NCBI GenBank assembly: GCA_963721335.1
Contig: CAVRIV010000001.1
Span: forward strand, 62,001 to 126,000
Length of the DNA: 64,000 nucleotides
DNA from: CAVXDY01 sp963721335
GTDB taxonomy: Bacteria > Actinomycetota > Thermoleophilia > Miltoncostaeales > Miltoncostaeaceae
Reading direction: 5' to 3'
Position 1 is the stretch's first letter; every line of letters begins with the position of its first letter. Made by a program: the position numbers and the translations under genes. The notes under the pieces are model-generated. The model worked only from the letters and a program-made list of their open reading frames with translations, had not been told where the DNA came from and did not search any database. Shown piece after piece: positions 1-9,006 of the stretch.

Positions 1-2
1 TC

Positions 3-1986
3 AACTTCCGCGACGTGCTCGTGGCCCTGGGCGTGATCCGGTGGCCGGGGGCCGGCGAGGTGCTGCTGGGCGGCGAGTGCGCCGGCGTCGTCGAGGCCTG
101 CGGCGAGGGCGTCGACCACCTGGCCCCCGGCGACGAGGTGCTCGCGCTCGGCCTGGGCAGCTTCGCGAACCGGGTCGTCGTGCGCGCCGAGGGCGCGGTG
201 AGGAAACCGCGCAACCTCGACCCGATCGAGGCGGCCACCGCGCCGGCGGCGCTGGCGACGGCCGTCGCCGCCCTGCGCCACATGGCGCGACTCGCTCCGG
301 GCGAGCGCGTGCTGGTGCACTCGGCGGCAGGCGGGGTCGGGCTGGCCGCGCTCCAGGTGGCCCGCCACGCCGGCGCCGAGATCTACGGCACGGCCGGGAC
401 GGCCGAGAAGCGCGGGTACCTGGAGTCGCTCGGGGTGACCGCGGCCCTCGACTCGCGCAGCCTCGCCTTCGCGGACGAGATCCTCCGGCTCACCGGCGGG
501 GAGGGCGTGGACGTGGTGCTCAACTCGCTCGCCGGCGAGGCGACGCGCCGCGGCGTCGAGCTGCTGCGCCCGCTGGGCCGGTTCGTGGAGCTCGGCCGCC
601 GCGACATCGACGAGGGCGGGTCGGTGGGCCTGCGCGCGTTCGGGCGCGGGCTCCAGTTCCTGACGCTGCGGCTCGAGGTGATGCTCGAGCACCGACCGGA
701 CCGGGTGCGCGCCCTGCTGGAGGAGGTCGTGCGCGACCTGGAGGCCGGTGTGCTGGAGCCGCTGCCCCACACGGTGCGCGACCTGGCCGAGGCCGAGGAC
801 GCCTTCCGGCTGATGGCCGGGGGCCGCTACATCGGCCGGATCGTCCTCGCGCTGGACGAGCCCGGCTACCCGGTGGCGCCCCGTCGCGACGAGAGCCCCT
901 TCCGGGCCGACGGCACCTACCTGATCACGGGCGGGCTGGGCGGACTCGGGCTCAGCCTGGCAGCTCACATGGCCGGACGCGGCGCCCGCCACCTGGTGCT
1001 GGCGAGCCGCCGGGGGGCGCCGCGGCCCGACGAGGAGGCGGCCCTGCGGGCTCTGCGCCGCACCGGGGTGGAGGTGCGGACGGCGCGCTGCGACGTGGCG
1101 CGCGGCGACGACCTTGCCCGCCTGCTGACGCGGGTCCGCGCCGACGATGCCCCCGCTGCGGGGGATCGTCCACGCGGCCATGGCGCTGGACGACGCCACG
1201 GTCGAGCACCTCGACGCCCCCCGCCTGCGGGCGGCGATCGCGCCCAAGGCGGCCGGGGCCTGGAACCTCCACGCGCTCACGTGCGACGACCCGCTCGAGC
1301 TCTTCGTGATGCTCTCGTCGGTCACCGCCCAGATCGGCACGCGCGGGCAGGCCGCCTACGCCGCCGGCAACGCCGCGCTCGAGGCGCTCTGCGACCACCG
1401 CCGCGCGGAGGGGCGACCGGCGCTGACGCTCGCGCTCGGCGCCATCGCCGACGCCGGCCACGTGGCGCGCCACATGGACGTGCTGCACCGTCTGGCCGGC
1501 GCGGGGCTGGAGTCGCTGCCCGCGGCCGACGCCTGGGAGGGGATGGAGGAACTGTTGCGGCGGGGCGGCGGGCGGCGCACGCTCGCCCGGATGGACTGGG
1601 GCGCCTGGGCCTCGGGCCCGCTGGCCACCCTCGCCACCACCGTCTTCGCCCCGGTGATCCCCCGCGGTCCGCGCCCGCCGGCCGGCGCCGCCGACGGGCC
1701 GGGCGGCGACCTCCTCGCCCGCGTGCGCGCCGCGCCCCCCGCGGAGCGGCGCGCGGCCGTGGAGGGGCACCTGGTGCTGCTGGCCGCCCGGGTGATCGAC
1801 GCTCCCGCCGAGCGGGTGGACCCGTCGCGCCCGCTGACCGAGACGGGCGTCGACTCGCTGATGGCCGTGGAGCTGATGACGGCGGTGCAGCGCGACCTGG
1901 GGGCCTCGCTGGCGCTGGCCGATCTGCTGGAAGGCGCGAGCCTGCGCGACCTCGCGGCCCGGGTGCTGGAGCAGGTGGCGCCGTGA
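3..1986 (+). CDS. Type I polyketide synthase, C-terminal fragment (ER-KR-ACP), 5' truncated, one frameshift
   Basis: Last three domains of a modular or iterative type I polyketide synthase. The window opens inside the enoylreductase at its hallmark NFRDVL, followed by the NADPH-binding stretch VHSAAGGVGLAALQVA (about 310-365). The ketoreductase follows, with TGGLGGLG near 930, an LDD fingerprint (HAAMALDD) typical of B-type ketoreductases, and catalytic Ser and Tyr in MLSSV and AAYAAGN. An acyl carrier protein closes the chain, its phosphopantetheine serine in TGVDSLMAVEL (about 1845-1875). Reading shifts by one base near 1146-1155, beside a run of five C; both halves of the ketoreductase are intact, so a sequencing error is likely. 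No thioesterase follows the ACP. The GTG of a phosphopantetheinyl transferase overlaps the stop, which suggests that the enzyme activating this ACP is co-translated. The product is unknown. Confidence 0.9.
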
Positions 1987-2703
1987 CCCGCGACGTGGTC
2001 GAGGTCTGGGAGATCGACCTCGACGACCCGCGCTGGCCGGCGGGCCGGATGTGGGAGGCGCTCCCCGCCGCCGAGCGCGCGCGCACGGCGCGCCACGACC
2101 CCCGCGAGCGCCGCCGGCGGGCGGTGGGCCGCGGCGCCGCGCGCATGGTGCTCGCGGCGGAGGAGGGCACGACGCCGGCGCGCCTTCGCGTCCGCCGATC
2201 GCCCTTCGGCAAGCCGGAGCTGGAGGGCGCCCGAGGACCCGGGGCGCTGCGCTTCAGCCTGTCGCGCTCGGGCGGTACCGCGCTCCTGGCGCTCGCGCGC
2301 GGGCGCCGGGTCGGGGTCGACCTCGAGGCCCTCCGCGCGCTCGACCGACCCGCTGGCGCTCGCCGGCCGGATGCTCACCGCCGCCGAGACCGAGGCGCTC
2401 GGCGCGCTCCCGCCCGCCGCGCGCCACGTGGCGGTCCTCCGCGGCTGGACCCGTTCCGAGGCCTACCTCAAGGCCCGCGGCGACGGCCTCCAGCGCGCCG
2501 CGCGCCTGGCCTTGCGCCCCGAGGGCGCCCGGCCCGCCCGGGTGGTCGCAGCCGACGGCGTGCCGCCCGAGGGCGATTGGCGCGTGGCCGACCTCGCCGT
2601 GGCGGGCCACCTCGGCGCGGTCGCGGCCGAGGGGGGCGGCTGGCAGGTGCGGCACCGCCGGCTGGACCCGCCCGGCCCGGACGTCGCTACCGTCGGACGC
2701 TGA
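1983..2703 (+). CDS. 4'-phosphopantetheinyl transferase, Sfp type, one frameshift
   Basis: Transfers the phosphopantetheine arm of CoA to carrier-protein serines. The two signature motifs are present: GVDLEALR (Mg-binding Asp and Glu, about residue 112) and WTRSEAYLKARGDGL (about residue 155). They lie in different frames because of a one-base slip near 2342-2347, just after the first motif. About 240 residues once joined, normal for the Sfp group. The start is GTG at 1983, overlapping the polyketide synthase stop by four bases (GTGA), which argues for coupled translation and for the synthase ACP being its substrate. The shift falls between two intact motifs, so an assembly error is more likely than a dead gene. 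Confidence 0.85.
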
Positions 2704-2726
2704 CGGCGCCGAGATGCGTGGCGCCG
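2704..2726 (+). terminator. Hairpin after the phosphopantetheinyl transferase gene
   Basis: CGGCGCC (2704-2710) and GGCGCCG (2720-2726) form a perfect 7-bp stem with a 9-base loop directly behind the stop codon. There is no T run, so this could be a weak terminator or only an RNA-stabilising hairpin. Confidence 0.4.
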
Positions 2727-2781
2727 CGGGCGGCTGACACGGCTGTTTCGAGTCCCCAACATCAACGAGCAGGGAGGAAAC

Positions 2782-2949
2782 ATGCCTGTCGAATATCACT
2801 GCCCGTCCTGCGACGAGACCTTCCGCGAGGAGACGGAAGAGGCCGTCCTGAAACGGGCAGCGGCGCATGAACACGACCATCACGGCGGACCGGAGAGACT
2901 GACGCCAGGTCTGGAAGCAGCCCTTCGGGAACACCTACGCGCGGTGTGA
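2782..2949 (+). CDS. Small Cys/His protein (55 aa), putative zinc-binding
   Basis: A 55-residue ORF beginning MPVEYHCPSCDETFREE with a strong ribosome binding site (GGGAGGAA, six bases upstream). The CPSC pair followed by a His-rich segment (AHEHDHH) resembles small metal-binding proteins of the DUF1059 kind, in which a Cys pair and a downstream His pair would hold zinc. It is acidic, has no signal peptide or membrane segment, and stands alone between the synthase/transferase pair and the binding-protein gene. The function is unknown. Confidence that it is translated rests on the ribosome binding site and the motif spacing; a database comparison could not be run. Confidence 0.65.
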   Translation: MPVEYHCPSCDETFREETEEAVLKRAAAHEHDHHGGPERLTPGLEAALREHLRAV

Positions 2950-3185
2950 GCGGACGACATCGCTCGTCGGGACAGACCTCATCCGCCGCCGTCTCTCGCG
3001 TCGCGACGTGTCGCAGATACGGTCCGGCGCGGTCGGCGCCGCGGCACGCCCGCCCGCTGGTCGCTGGAATCCGCTGCCCTGATCTGGCCCGGTCACTTTC
3101 GTGCGGCGCTGGACGAAGGACGTCGGGCGATCTCTGTTCGTGAGAGCCTAGGATCGTCGTCCCGACTCGCGCGAGGAGGCTGTCC

Positions 3186-4430
3186 ATGGCGTCGGTCACG
3201 TTCCTGGCCCCGGACACCGACGCATTCGTGGCCAGCGTCGCCCGGCACCTCCCGGAGTTCGAACGACGGTCCGGTCATACCGCGAGCCTGCGGATCATCG
3301 GCAGTGATCTGTACTTCTCGAACGACATCCACGCCTTCCTGACCGGAGACGACGGGGCGGACGTGTACATGTCGGGGCCGGTCCTGCTCTGGGAGCATCT
3401 GGCCGCGGGTCTCGTCCAGCCGCTGGACGACCTCCTGGCCGGCGCCGGCGAGGACTATGACCCGGAGGACTTCCTCGACCCCGTGCTGGGCGCCAACCGC
3501 TGGACCGGCCGCTTCGGCGAGGCACTGGGCACGGGGCCCCTCCTCGCGATCCCGGTCAACTGCGAGTCGTACAACCTCGCCTACGTCCCGTCGGTCCTGA
3601 GCCGGTGCGGGCTCGAGGTGCCCACGACCTGGGACCGTTTCTTCGCCGCCGCCGACCGGATCACGCGGGAGACCGGGGGGTCTGTCCGAGGGTTCGGGCA
3701 ACGAGGGGTCTCCGTCTGGCACACGATGTACACCGGCTACGCGACCCAGTTCTGGTCCTACGGCGCGACCGACTTCGACGAGTCCGGTCGATGCGCCATC
3801 GCATCGGACCCCGGTGTGACGGCCACCGAGGACTTCGTCCGGGCGCTGAGGGGGTCGGGTCCGCCGGCCTGGCCCGAGCAGCGCTGGTACGAGCTCGCGT
3901 TGGACTTCGCGAACGGCAAGTACGGCCTGCTGGTCGACTCGGATCACTACGTCGCCTTCTTCGAGGACGAGGACCAGTCGAGCCTGGTGGGCCAGATCGG
4001 CTACGCGCCACCGCCGGAGGGGCCCACTGGCCTGAGGACGCCGAACCTCTGGACCTGGTCCGTCGTGATGAATGCGCGGTCCCGCAGCCAGGGCGCGGCA
4101 TGGGATTTCATCGAGTGGGCGACCGGACGGGACTTCCTGCTGCGGTCGGCCTTCGAGGGCAACATGAACCCGACGCGGGCGAGCGTCTGGGACGATCCGG
4201 CATTCGTCGGTCTCACGGAGCCCTGGGGGACGTTCTACCCGGTCTCACGAGCGCTCGCGGAGGAATCGGGCCGGGTGCTGGTCACCCCGATCGTGAACTA
4301 CCTCGACATCGCGACCCGGTGGACGCAGGCGCTGCGTGAGACGTACGCCGGGGCCGACACGGCGCGCGGCGCGCTCGAGCGGGCGGCGCGGGACATCGAC
4401 GAGATGGCCGCCGGCATCCCCTCAGGCTGA
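3186..4430 (+). CDS. Extracellular solute-binding protein, family 1 (sugar ABC type), no signal peptide
   Basis: 414 residues with the organisation of carbohydrate ABC binding proteins: an N-terminal VTFLAPDTDAFVASV strand-helix, a central IPVNCESYNLAYVP hinge-like segment, WDRFFAAADRIT, and a C-terminal EGNMNPTRASVW block typical of the family. The start at 3186 is preceded by GAGGAGG. No signal peptide, lipobox or N-terminal hydrophobic stretch is visible, which is unusual for a binding protein. No permease or ATPase genes of the matching type flank it; the rhamnose importer downstream has its own, unrelated binding protein. It may be a cytoplasmic derivative, have a mis-assigned start, or act with a transporter elsewhere. 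The ligand is unknown. Confidence 0.75.
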   Translation: MASVTFLAPDTDAFVASVARHLPEFERRSGHTASLRIIGSDLYFSNDIHAFLTGDDGADVYMSGPVLLWEHLAAGLVQPLDDLLAGAGEDYDPEDFLDPVLGANRWTGRFGEALGTGPLLAIPVNCESYNLAYVPSVLSRCGLEVPTTWDRFFAAADRITRETGGSVRGFGQRGVSVWHTMYTGYATQFWSYGATDFDESGRCAIASDPGVTATEDFVRALRGSGPPAWPEQRWYELALDFANGKYGLLVDSDHYVAFFEDEDQSSLVGQIGYAPPPEGPTGLRTPNLWTWSVVMNARSRSQGAAWDFIEWATGRDFLLRSAFEGNMNPTRASVWDDPAFVGLTEPWGTFYPVSRALAEESGRVLVTPIVNYLDIATRWTQALRETYAGADTARGALERAARDIDEMAAGIPSG

Positions 4431-4539
4431 CCCGCGTGGGAGGGGCCCGCGGGCCGGTCTCGGCGCGACCCGAGGCCCCGGCCGAGCCTGCCCACAAGTG
4501 CGTCTTGACACAAACAAGTGGGTATGGTTTGGTCGCTCC

Positions 4540-4575
4540 TGTTCGTTTCGGCCATGGATGAGGAGCAAACGAACA
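4540..4575 (+). promoter_or_regulatory. Inverted repeat at the start of the DeoR-type regulator gene
   Basis: TGTTCGTTT (4540-4548) and AAACGAACA (4567-4575) are perfect 9-bp inverted copies separated by 18 bases. TTCG/CGAA cores are common in operators of DeoR-family repressors, so this is a candidate autoregulatory site for the adjacent regulator. It spans the likely ATG (4554). A TTGACA at 4505-4510 could be a -35 element, but no good -10 lies 16-18 bases downstream. Confidence 0.5.
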
Positions 4576-5378
4576 CAAACCAACAGAAGGTGCCCTCGGA
4601 CGCCCGCCGAGCGGCGATCGTCGAGATGCTTCGCACGGGGGGCGCGGTCACCGTCGCCCAGATCGAGGAGCGCTTCGGCGTCTCGCCGATGACGGCGCGC
4701 CGCGACCTGGACGAGCTCGAGCGGACCGGGCTGGCGCGCCGCACCCACGGCGGCGCGGTGCTGCCGGCCTTCGCGGCCCACGAGGACTCCTTCGCCTCGC
4801 GCCTCGAGCAGGGTGCGGTCGCGAAGGCCGCCCTGGCCGAGGCGGCGGCGGACCTCGTGCGCGAGAGCGAGTCGCTGTTCCTCGACTCCTCGACGACCTC
4901 CTACCACCTGGCCCGGGTCCTGCTGGAGCGCGGGGTGCGGGCGACGGTCATCACGAACTCCCTGGAGATCTTCGAGCTCGTGGCCACCCACCCCACGCTG
5001 GCCATCGACCTCGTCGGCGTCGGCGGGGCGCTGCGACGGCTCACCCGCTCGTTCGTGGGGCCGTACGCCGTCCACACGATCGCCGGCCACGCGGTTGACC
5101 GGGTCTTCTTCAGCGTCAAGGGCATCACGACGGCCGGCGCGCTGACGGACCCCGACGCGCTGGAGTCGGAGGTCAAGCGCTCGATGATCGCCCAGGCGCA
5201 CGAGGCGGTCCTGCTGGTCGACGAGTCGAAGCTCCGCCAGCACGGGCTCAGCGTCGTCGCTCAGGTCGGCCGGGTCGCCAAGGTCCTGGCGTACGGGATC
5301 TCGGACCAGCAGGCCGCCGCGCTGACCGCCCTCGGCGGCCGGGTCTCGGTCGTGGGCGAGCGGACCGCCGCCGCGTGA
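4554..5378 (+). CDS. rhaR: DeoR-family transcriptional regulator of the rhamnose operon
   Basis: Sugar-responsive repressor of the DeoR type. The N-terminal helix-turn-helix reads ARRAAIVEMLRTGGAVTVAQ then ERFGVSPMTARRDLDELE, and the C-terminal sensor domain carries SESLFLDSSTTSYHLA, ITNSLEIFEL and LVDESKL, as expected for a phosphosugar-binding DeoR C domain. About 274 residues from ATG 4554; GTG 4518 and ATG 4524 are possible but add an unrelated leader. No Shine-Dalgarno precedes 4554, so a leaderless message is possible. The stop overlaps the transporter ATPase start (GTGA). Rhizobial rhamnose operons are also controlled by a DeoR-type RhaR, which supports the name. An inverted repeat over the start is a likely binding site. 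Confidence 0.85.
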   Translation: MDEEQTNTNQQKVPSDARRAAIVEMLRTGGAVTVAQIEERFGVSPMTARRDLDELERTGLARRTHGGAVLPAFAAHEDSFASRLEQGAVAKAALAEAAADLVRESESLFLDSSTTSYHLARVLLERGVRATVITNSLEIFELVATHPTLAIDLVGVGGALRRLTRSFVGPYAVHTIAGHAVDRVFFSVKGITTAGALTDPDALESEVKRSMIAQAHEAVLLVDESKLRQHGLSVVAQVGRVAKVLAYGISDQQAAALTALGGRVSVVGERTAAA

Positions 5379-6889
5379 ACGCCGCCGCGACTCCGATCGT
5401 CGAGCTGCGCTCGGCCACCAAGTCCTATGGCGCGGTCCAGGCGCTGCGCGACGGCTCCCTCGCCCTCCGCCCGGGCGAGGTGCGGGGGCTGGTCGGGGAG
5501 AACGGCGCCGGCAAGTTGACCGTGGTGAAGGTGCTGGGCGGCGTCGTGCGCCTGGGCGGTGGCGAGATGCTGATCGACGGGGAGCCGGTCGACCTGACCT
5601 CGCCGCACGCCGCGCGCGATGCGGGCATCGCCGTCATCTACCAGGAGCCGACGCTCTTTCCGGATCTCTCGGTCTCGGAGAACGTGGTCATGGGGCGGCA
5701 CCCGCTGGGCGCGCTGCGGCGGATCGACCGGCGCGCGGTGCACCGGGAGGTCCAGGGCCTGCTCGACCGCCTCGGCGTGCGGCTCGACGCGAGCAGGCCG
5801 GTCCGCGGCCTCTCGATCGCCGATCAGCAGATCGTGGAGATCGCGAAGGCGCTCAGCTTCGAGGCGCGCCTTCTGATCATGGACGAGCCCACCGCCGCGC
5901 TCTCGGGGCCCGAGGTCGAGCGCCTCTTCGGCGTGGTGCGAACCCTGCGCGACCGCGGCTCGGCCGTGCTCTTCATCTCGCACCGCCTCGGGGAGGTCTT
6001 CGAGATCTGCGAGACGGTGACGATCATGCGCGACGGCCAGGTCGTGCACGACGGCCCGGTGTCCGGCATCACGACCGACGAGATGATCCGCCGGATGGTG
6101 GGCCGGGACCTCGACGCGCTCTTCCCCAAGGAGCCCGCCGAGATCGGCGCGCCCGTGCTGTCGGCGCACCGGCTCACCCGCGAGGGCGTCTTCACCGACG
6201 TGAGCTTCGAGCTCCGCGCCGGGGAGATCCTCGCGCTCGCCGGGCTCGTGGGCGCCGGACGCAGCGAGGTGGCCCGCGCGATCTTCGGCATCGACCGGCT
6301 CGACGGCGGGCACGTCGAGGTCGGCGGCGCGCGACTGCCCTCGGGCCGGCCCACCGCCGCCATGCGCGCCGGCATCGCCTTCGTCCCCGAGGACCGCCGT
6401 CAGCAGGGGCTCGTGATGGACCTGTCGGTGGCCCGCAACGCGACCCTGACGATCCTGCGCGCGCTGAGCCGCATGGGGCTCGTGGGACGGCGCATGGAGC
6501 GCCAGGCCGCGCTCCTGTGGGCCGAGCGGCTGCAGCTCAAGTACCACCGCATGGACGACCCGGTCATGTTCCTCTCGGGCGGCAACCAGCAGAAGGTCGT
6601 GCTGGCGAAGTGGCTCGCCACCGAGCCGCGCGTTCTGATCGCCGACGAGCCGACGCGCGGCATCGACGTCGGCACCAAGGCCGAGGTGCACCGCCTGCTC
6701 TCGCAGCTCGCCGGGCGGGGCGTCGCCGTGCTGATGGTCTCGAGCGAGCTCCCCGAGGTGCTCGGCATGGCGGACCGCGTCCTGGTCATGCACGAGGGCC
6801 GCCTGTCGGCCGAGCTCACCCGCGAGGAGGCCGACGAGGAGCGCATCATGCGCGCGGCCACCGGCCAGGCGGCGGAGGCCCCTGCGTGA
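5375..6889 (+). CDS. rhaT: Rhamnose-type sugar ABC transporter, ATP-binding protein
   Basis: 504-residue double ATPase of the RbsA/XylG/RhaT kind that drives uptake through the two permeases downstream. The first half carries YQEPTLFPDLSVSENV, LLIMDEPTAALSG (Walker B) and ISHRLGEVFEI; the second carries the usual degenerate P-loop GLVGAGRSEVARAIFG, the signature LSGGNQQKVVLAKWLA and ADEPTRGIDVGTK. The first Walker A reads GENGAGKLTVVK: the serine expected after the catalytic Lys is Leu (codon TTG instead of TCG, near 5515), a one-base difference that may be a sequencing error or a real weakening of site 1. GTG start overlaps the regulator stop, and the next gene overlaps its stop. Confidence 0.92.
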   Translation: MNAAATPIVELRSATKSYGAVQALRDGSLALRPGEVRGLVGENGAGKLTVVKVLGGVVRLGGGEMLIDGEPVDLTSPHAARDAGIAVIYQEPTLFPDLSVSENVVMGRHPLGALRRIDRRAVHREVQGLLDRLGVRLDASRPVRGLSIADQQIVEIAKALSFEARLLIMDEPTAALSGPEVERLFGVVRTLRDRGSAVLFISHRLGEVFEICETVTIMRDGQVVHDGPVSGITTDEMIRRMVGRDLDALFPKEPAEIGAPVLSAHRLTREGVFTDVSFELRAGEILALAGLVGAGRSEVARAIFGIDRLDGGHVEVGGARLPSGRPTAAMRAGIAFVPEDRRQQGLVMDLSVARNATLTILRALSRMGLVGRRMERQAALLWAERLQLKYHRMDDPVMFLSGGNQQKVVLAKWLATEPRVLIADEPTRGIDVGTKAEVHRLLSQLAGRGVAVLMVSSELPEVLGMADRVLVMHEGRLSAELTREEADEERIMRAATGQAAEAPA

Positions 6890-7932
6890 GCACCGAGGCC
6901 GCCGCTCCCACCACCGCCCCGCTCCCCTCCGACCGCGCCCGCCGCCTGACCGATCTCGTCCTGCGCATGCGCGAGCTCGGGATCGTCGTGGTGCTGCTCC
7001 TGCTCGTCGGCGTCACGGCGATCCTGGAGCCCCGCTTCATCGAGATCGACTCGCTGCGCGACCTGGCCCTCAACGCCTCGATCTTCGCGATCCTGGCCGT
7101 GGGCCAGACGCTCGTCATCGTCACCCGCAACATCGACCTGTCGGTCAGCTCGGTGCTCGCGCTCTCGGCCTTCCTCGCGGGTGACCTGCTCTCCGGCCAC
7201 CCGGGCATGCCGATCATCGTGGTCTTCGCCCTCGGCATGGCCCTCGGGGCCCTGCTCGGCCTGGTCAACGGCGTGCTGGTCACCTTCGGAGCGGTGCCCT
7301 CGCTGGTGGTGACCCTCGGCACGCTCTACGCCTATCGCGGCATCGCCTTCCTCTGGACCGACGGCCGCCAGGTGAACGCGGAGGACCTCCCCGACGCCTT
7401 CCTGTCCCTCGGCAGCGACCGCGTGCTCGGCATCCCCGTCCTCACCCTGATCGCCATCGCGGTGGTGCTCCTGGTGGGCCGGTGGATGCGCGACTACCGC
7501 GCGGGCCGCGAGCTCTACGCCGTCGGCTCCAACCCCGAGGCGGCCCGCCTGGCGGGCGTGCGCTCCTCGCGGCTGGTCCTGGGCGCCTTCGTCATGAGCG
7601 GCCTGCTCGCCGGCCTCGGCGGCGTGCTGTTCACCGCCCGCTTCGGCACGGTCGACGCGACCGCCGGGGCGGGCTACGAGCTCACGGTCATCGCCGCGGC
7701 CGTCGTGGGCGGCGTCGCCATCTTCGGCGGCGTCGGGACGGTCTACGGCGCCGCGCTCGGCGCGCTGCTCCTGACCACCATCACCTCCTCGCTGATCATC
7801 CTGAAGGTCTCGCCCTTCTGGCAGCTGGCCGCGATCGGTGCGCTGCTGCTGCTCGCGATCGCGATCGACCGGCTCGTGGGCCTCCGGCTCGAGGCCGCCC
7901 TCCGGCAGAGGAGCGCCCGTCGTGCGAACTGA
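6886..7932 (+). CDS. rhaP: Rhamnose-type sugar ABC transporter permease 1
   Basis: 348-residue inner-membrane permease of the RbsC/AraH family (BPD_transp_2). Several hydrophobic helices are visible, including IVVVLLLLVGVTAIL near the N terminus. The conserved blocks GQTLVIVTRNIDLSVSSVLAL, VGSNPEAARLAGV and YELTVIAAAVVGGVAIFGGVG are typical of pentose/deoxysugar importers. The start is GTG 6886, overlapping the ATPase stop by four bases; the same frame is open further upstream but that part is antisense-like sequence within the ATPase gene. It overlaps the second permease at its end, consistent with equal expression of a heterodimeric channel. Confidence 0.92.
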   Translation: MSTEAAAPTTAPLPSDRARRLTDLVLRMRELGIVVVLLLLVGVTAILEPRFIEIDSLRDLALNASIFAILAVGQTLVIVTRNIDLSVSSVLALSAFLAGDLLSGHPGMPIIVVFALGMALGALLGLVNGVLVTFGAVPSLVVTLGTLYAYRGIAFLWTDGRQVNAEDLPDAFLSLGSDRVLGIPVLTLIAIAVVLLVGRWMRDYRAGRELYAVGSNPEAARLAGVRSSRLVLGAFVMSGLLAGLGGVLFTARFGTVDATAGAGYELTVIAAAVVGGVAIFGGVGTVYGAALGALLLTTITSSLIILKVSPFWQLAAIGALLLLAIAIDRLVGLRLEAALRQRSARRAN

Positions 7933-9004
7933 CGCCACGCCACCCCCCGTGACCCGGGCGCCCGACACGCTCGGCGCGCGCCTGCGCGGGCTCGCCGGCC
8001 GCTGGGAGGTGCTGATCCTGGGCCTGCTCGTGATCACCGGGATCTTCGGGCAGTACATCTCGTCCAAGTTCCTGACCACCGCCTCGTTCACCAGCGGCAC
8101 CCTCGACTACTCCGAGGTCGCGCTGATGGCGCTGCCGCTCACCCTGGTGATCATCACCGCGGAGATCGACCTCTCGGTGGCCTCGGTCCTGGCCCTCTCC
8201 AGCGCGGTGATGGGCTGGATGTGGGCCGAGGGCTACTCGATGGGCACGATCATCGTCGTCTGCCTCGTCGTCGGCGCGCTCTGCGGCGCGTTCAACGGGG
8301 CGCTGGTGACGCAGCTCGGCCTGCCCTCCCTCGCCGTCACCATCGGCACGCTCGCGCTGTTCCGCGGCCTTGCGTTCGTGGTGATCGGCGACCGGTCCGA
8401 GACGAGCTTCCCGACCGCGTGGACCGACTGGGCGTTCGACGAGTTCGCGGGCACGCCGGTGCCGAACACGATCGCCCTCTTCGCCGTGCTCGCCGTCGCC
8501 TTCGCGGTGTTGCTGCACGCGACCCGCTTCGGGCGCGCGGTCTTCGCCATCGGCGCCAACCAGGAGGCGGCCCGCTTCTCGGGGGTGCGCGTCAAGCGGA
8601 TCAAGATGATCCTCTTCGTGCTCTCGGGCATGGTGGCCGCACTCGCGGGCATCGTCCTCACGCTCCGCAACTCGACCGCCGCCGCGAACGTGGGCACGGG
8701 CTACGAGCTGACCGCCATCGCCGCGGTCGTGCTCGGCGGCGTCTCCATCTTCGGCGGGCGCGGCACCATCGCCGGCGTCGTGCTCGCCCTCCTGCTCCTG
8801 GCCGGGATCCAGAAGGCCCTGACCCTGAGCCCGGACATCTCCACCGCCTGGATCTCAATCGTCGTGGGCGCCCTGCTGATCGGCTCGGTGCTCGGTCCCA
8901 ACCTCGTCAACCGGGCGCGCGAGCTGCGCGCCCGTTCCCGTTCTCGGGGAGCGCGGCCACCCCGGCCGGGCGCCTCCGTGTCCCGACCTCAGGAGGAAAC
9001 CTAA
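7922..9004 (+). CDS. rhaQ: Rhamnose-type sugar ABC transporter permease 2
   Basis: 360-residue partner permease of the same family: LTLVIITAEIDLSVASVLAL, IGANQEAARFSGV and YELTAIAAVVLGGVSIFGGRG match the blocks of permease 1. The most likely start is GTG 7922, overlapping the previous gene by 11 bases; GTG 7950 is an alternative. Two different permeases fed by one double ATPase and one lipoprotein is the layout of the Rhizobium leguminosarum RhaSTPQ importer. The gene ends just before a strong ribosome binding site for the binding-protein gene. Confidence 0.92.
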   Translation: MRTDATPPPVTRAPDTLGARLRGLAGRWEVLILGLLVITGIFGQYISSKFLTTASFTSGTLDYSEVALMALPLTLVIITAEIDLSVASVLALSSAVMGWMWAEGYSMGTIIVVCLVVGALCGAFNGALVTQLGLPSLAVTIGTLALFRGLAFVVIGDRSETSFPTAWTDWAFDEFAGTPVPNTIALFAVLAVAFAVLLHATRFGRAVFAIGANQEAARFSGVRVKRIKMILFVLSGMVAALAGIVLTLRNSTAAANVGTGYELTAIAAVVLGGVSIFGGRGTIAGVVLALLLLAGIQKALTLSPDISTAWISIVVGALLIGSVLGPNLVNRARELRARSRSRGARPPRPGASVSRPQEET

Positions 9005-9006
9005 AA

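Noticed and set aside
2946..3143. Short plus-strand frame between the Cys/His protein and the binding protein
   Set aside because: No ribosome binding site, no motif, and an amino-acid mix unlike the neighbouring proteins.
4505..4528. A complete sigma-70 promoter before the DeoR-type gene
   Set aside because: TTGACA is present, but TATGGT is only 12 bases away and nothing like a -10 lies at 16-18 bases.
5261..6793. 510-codon open frame on the minus strand
   Set aside because: It lies antisense to the clear transporter ATPase, is rich in His/Arg/Asp runs typical of GC-rich shadow frames, and has no motif or ribosome binding site.
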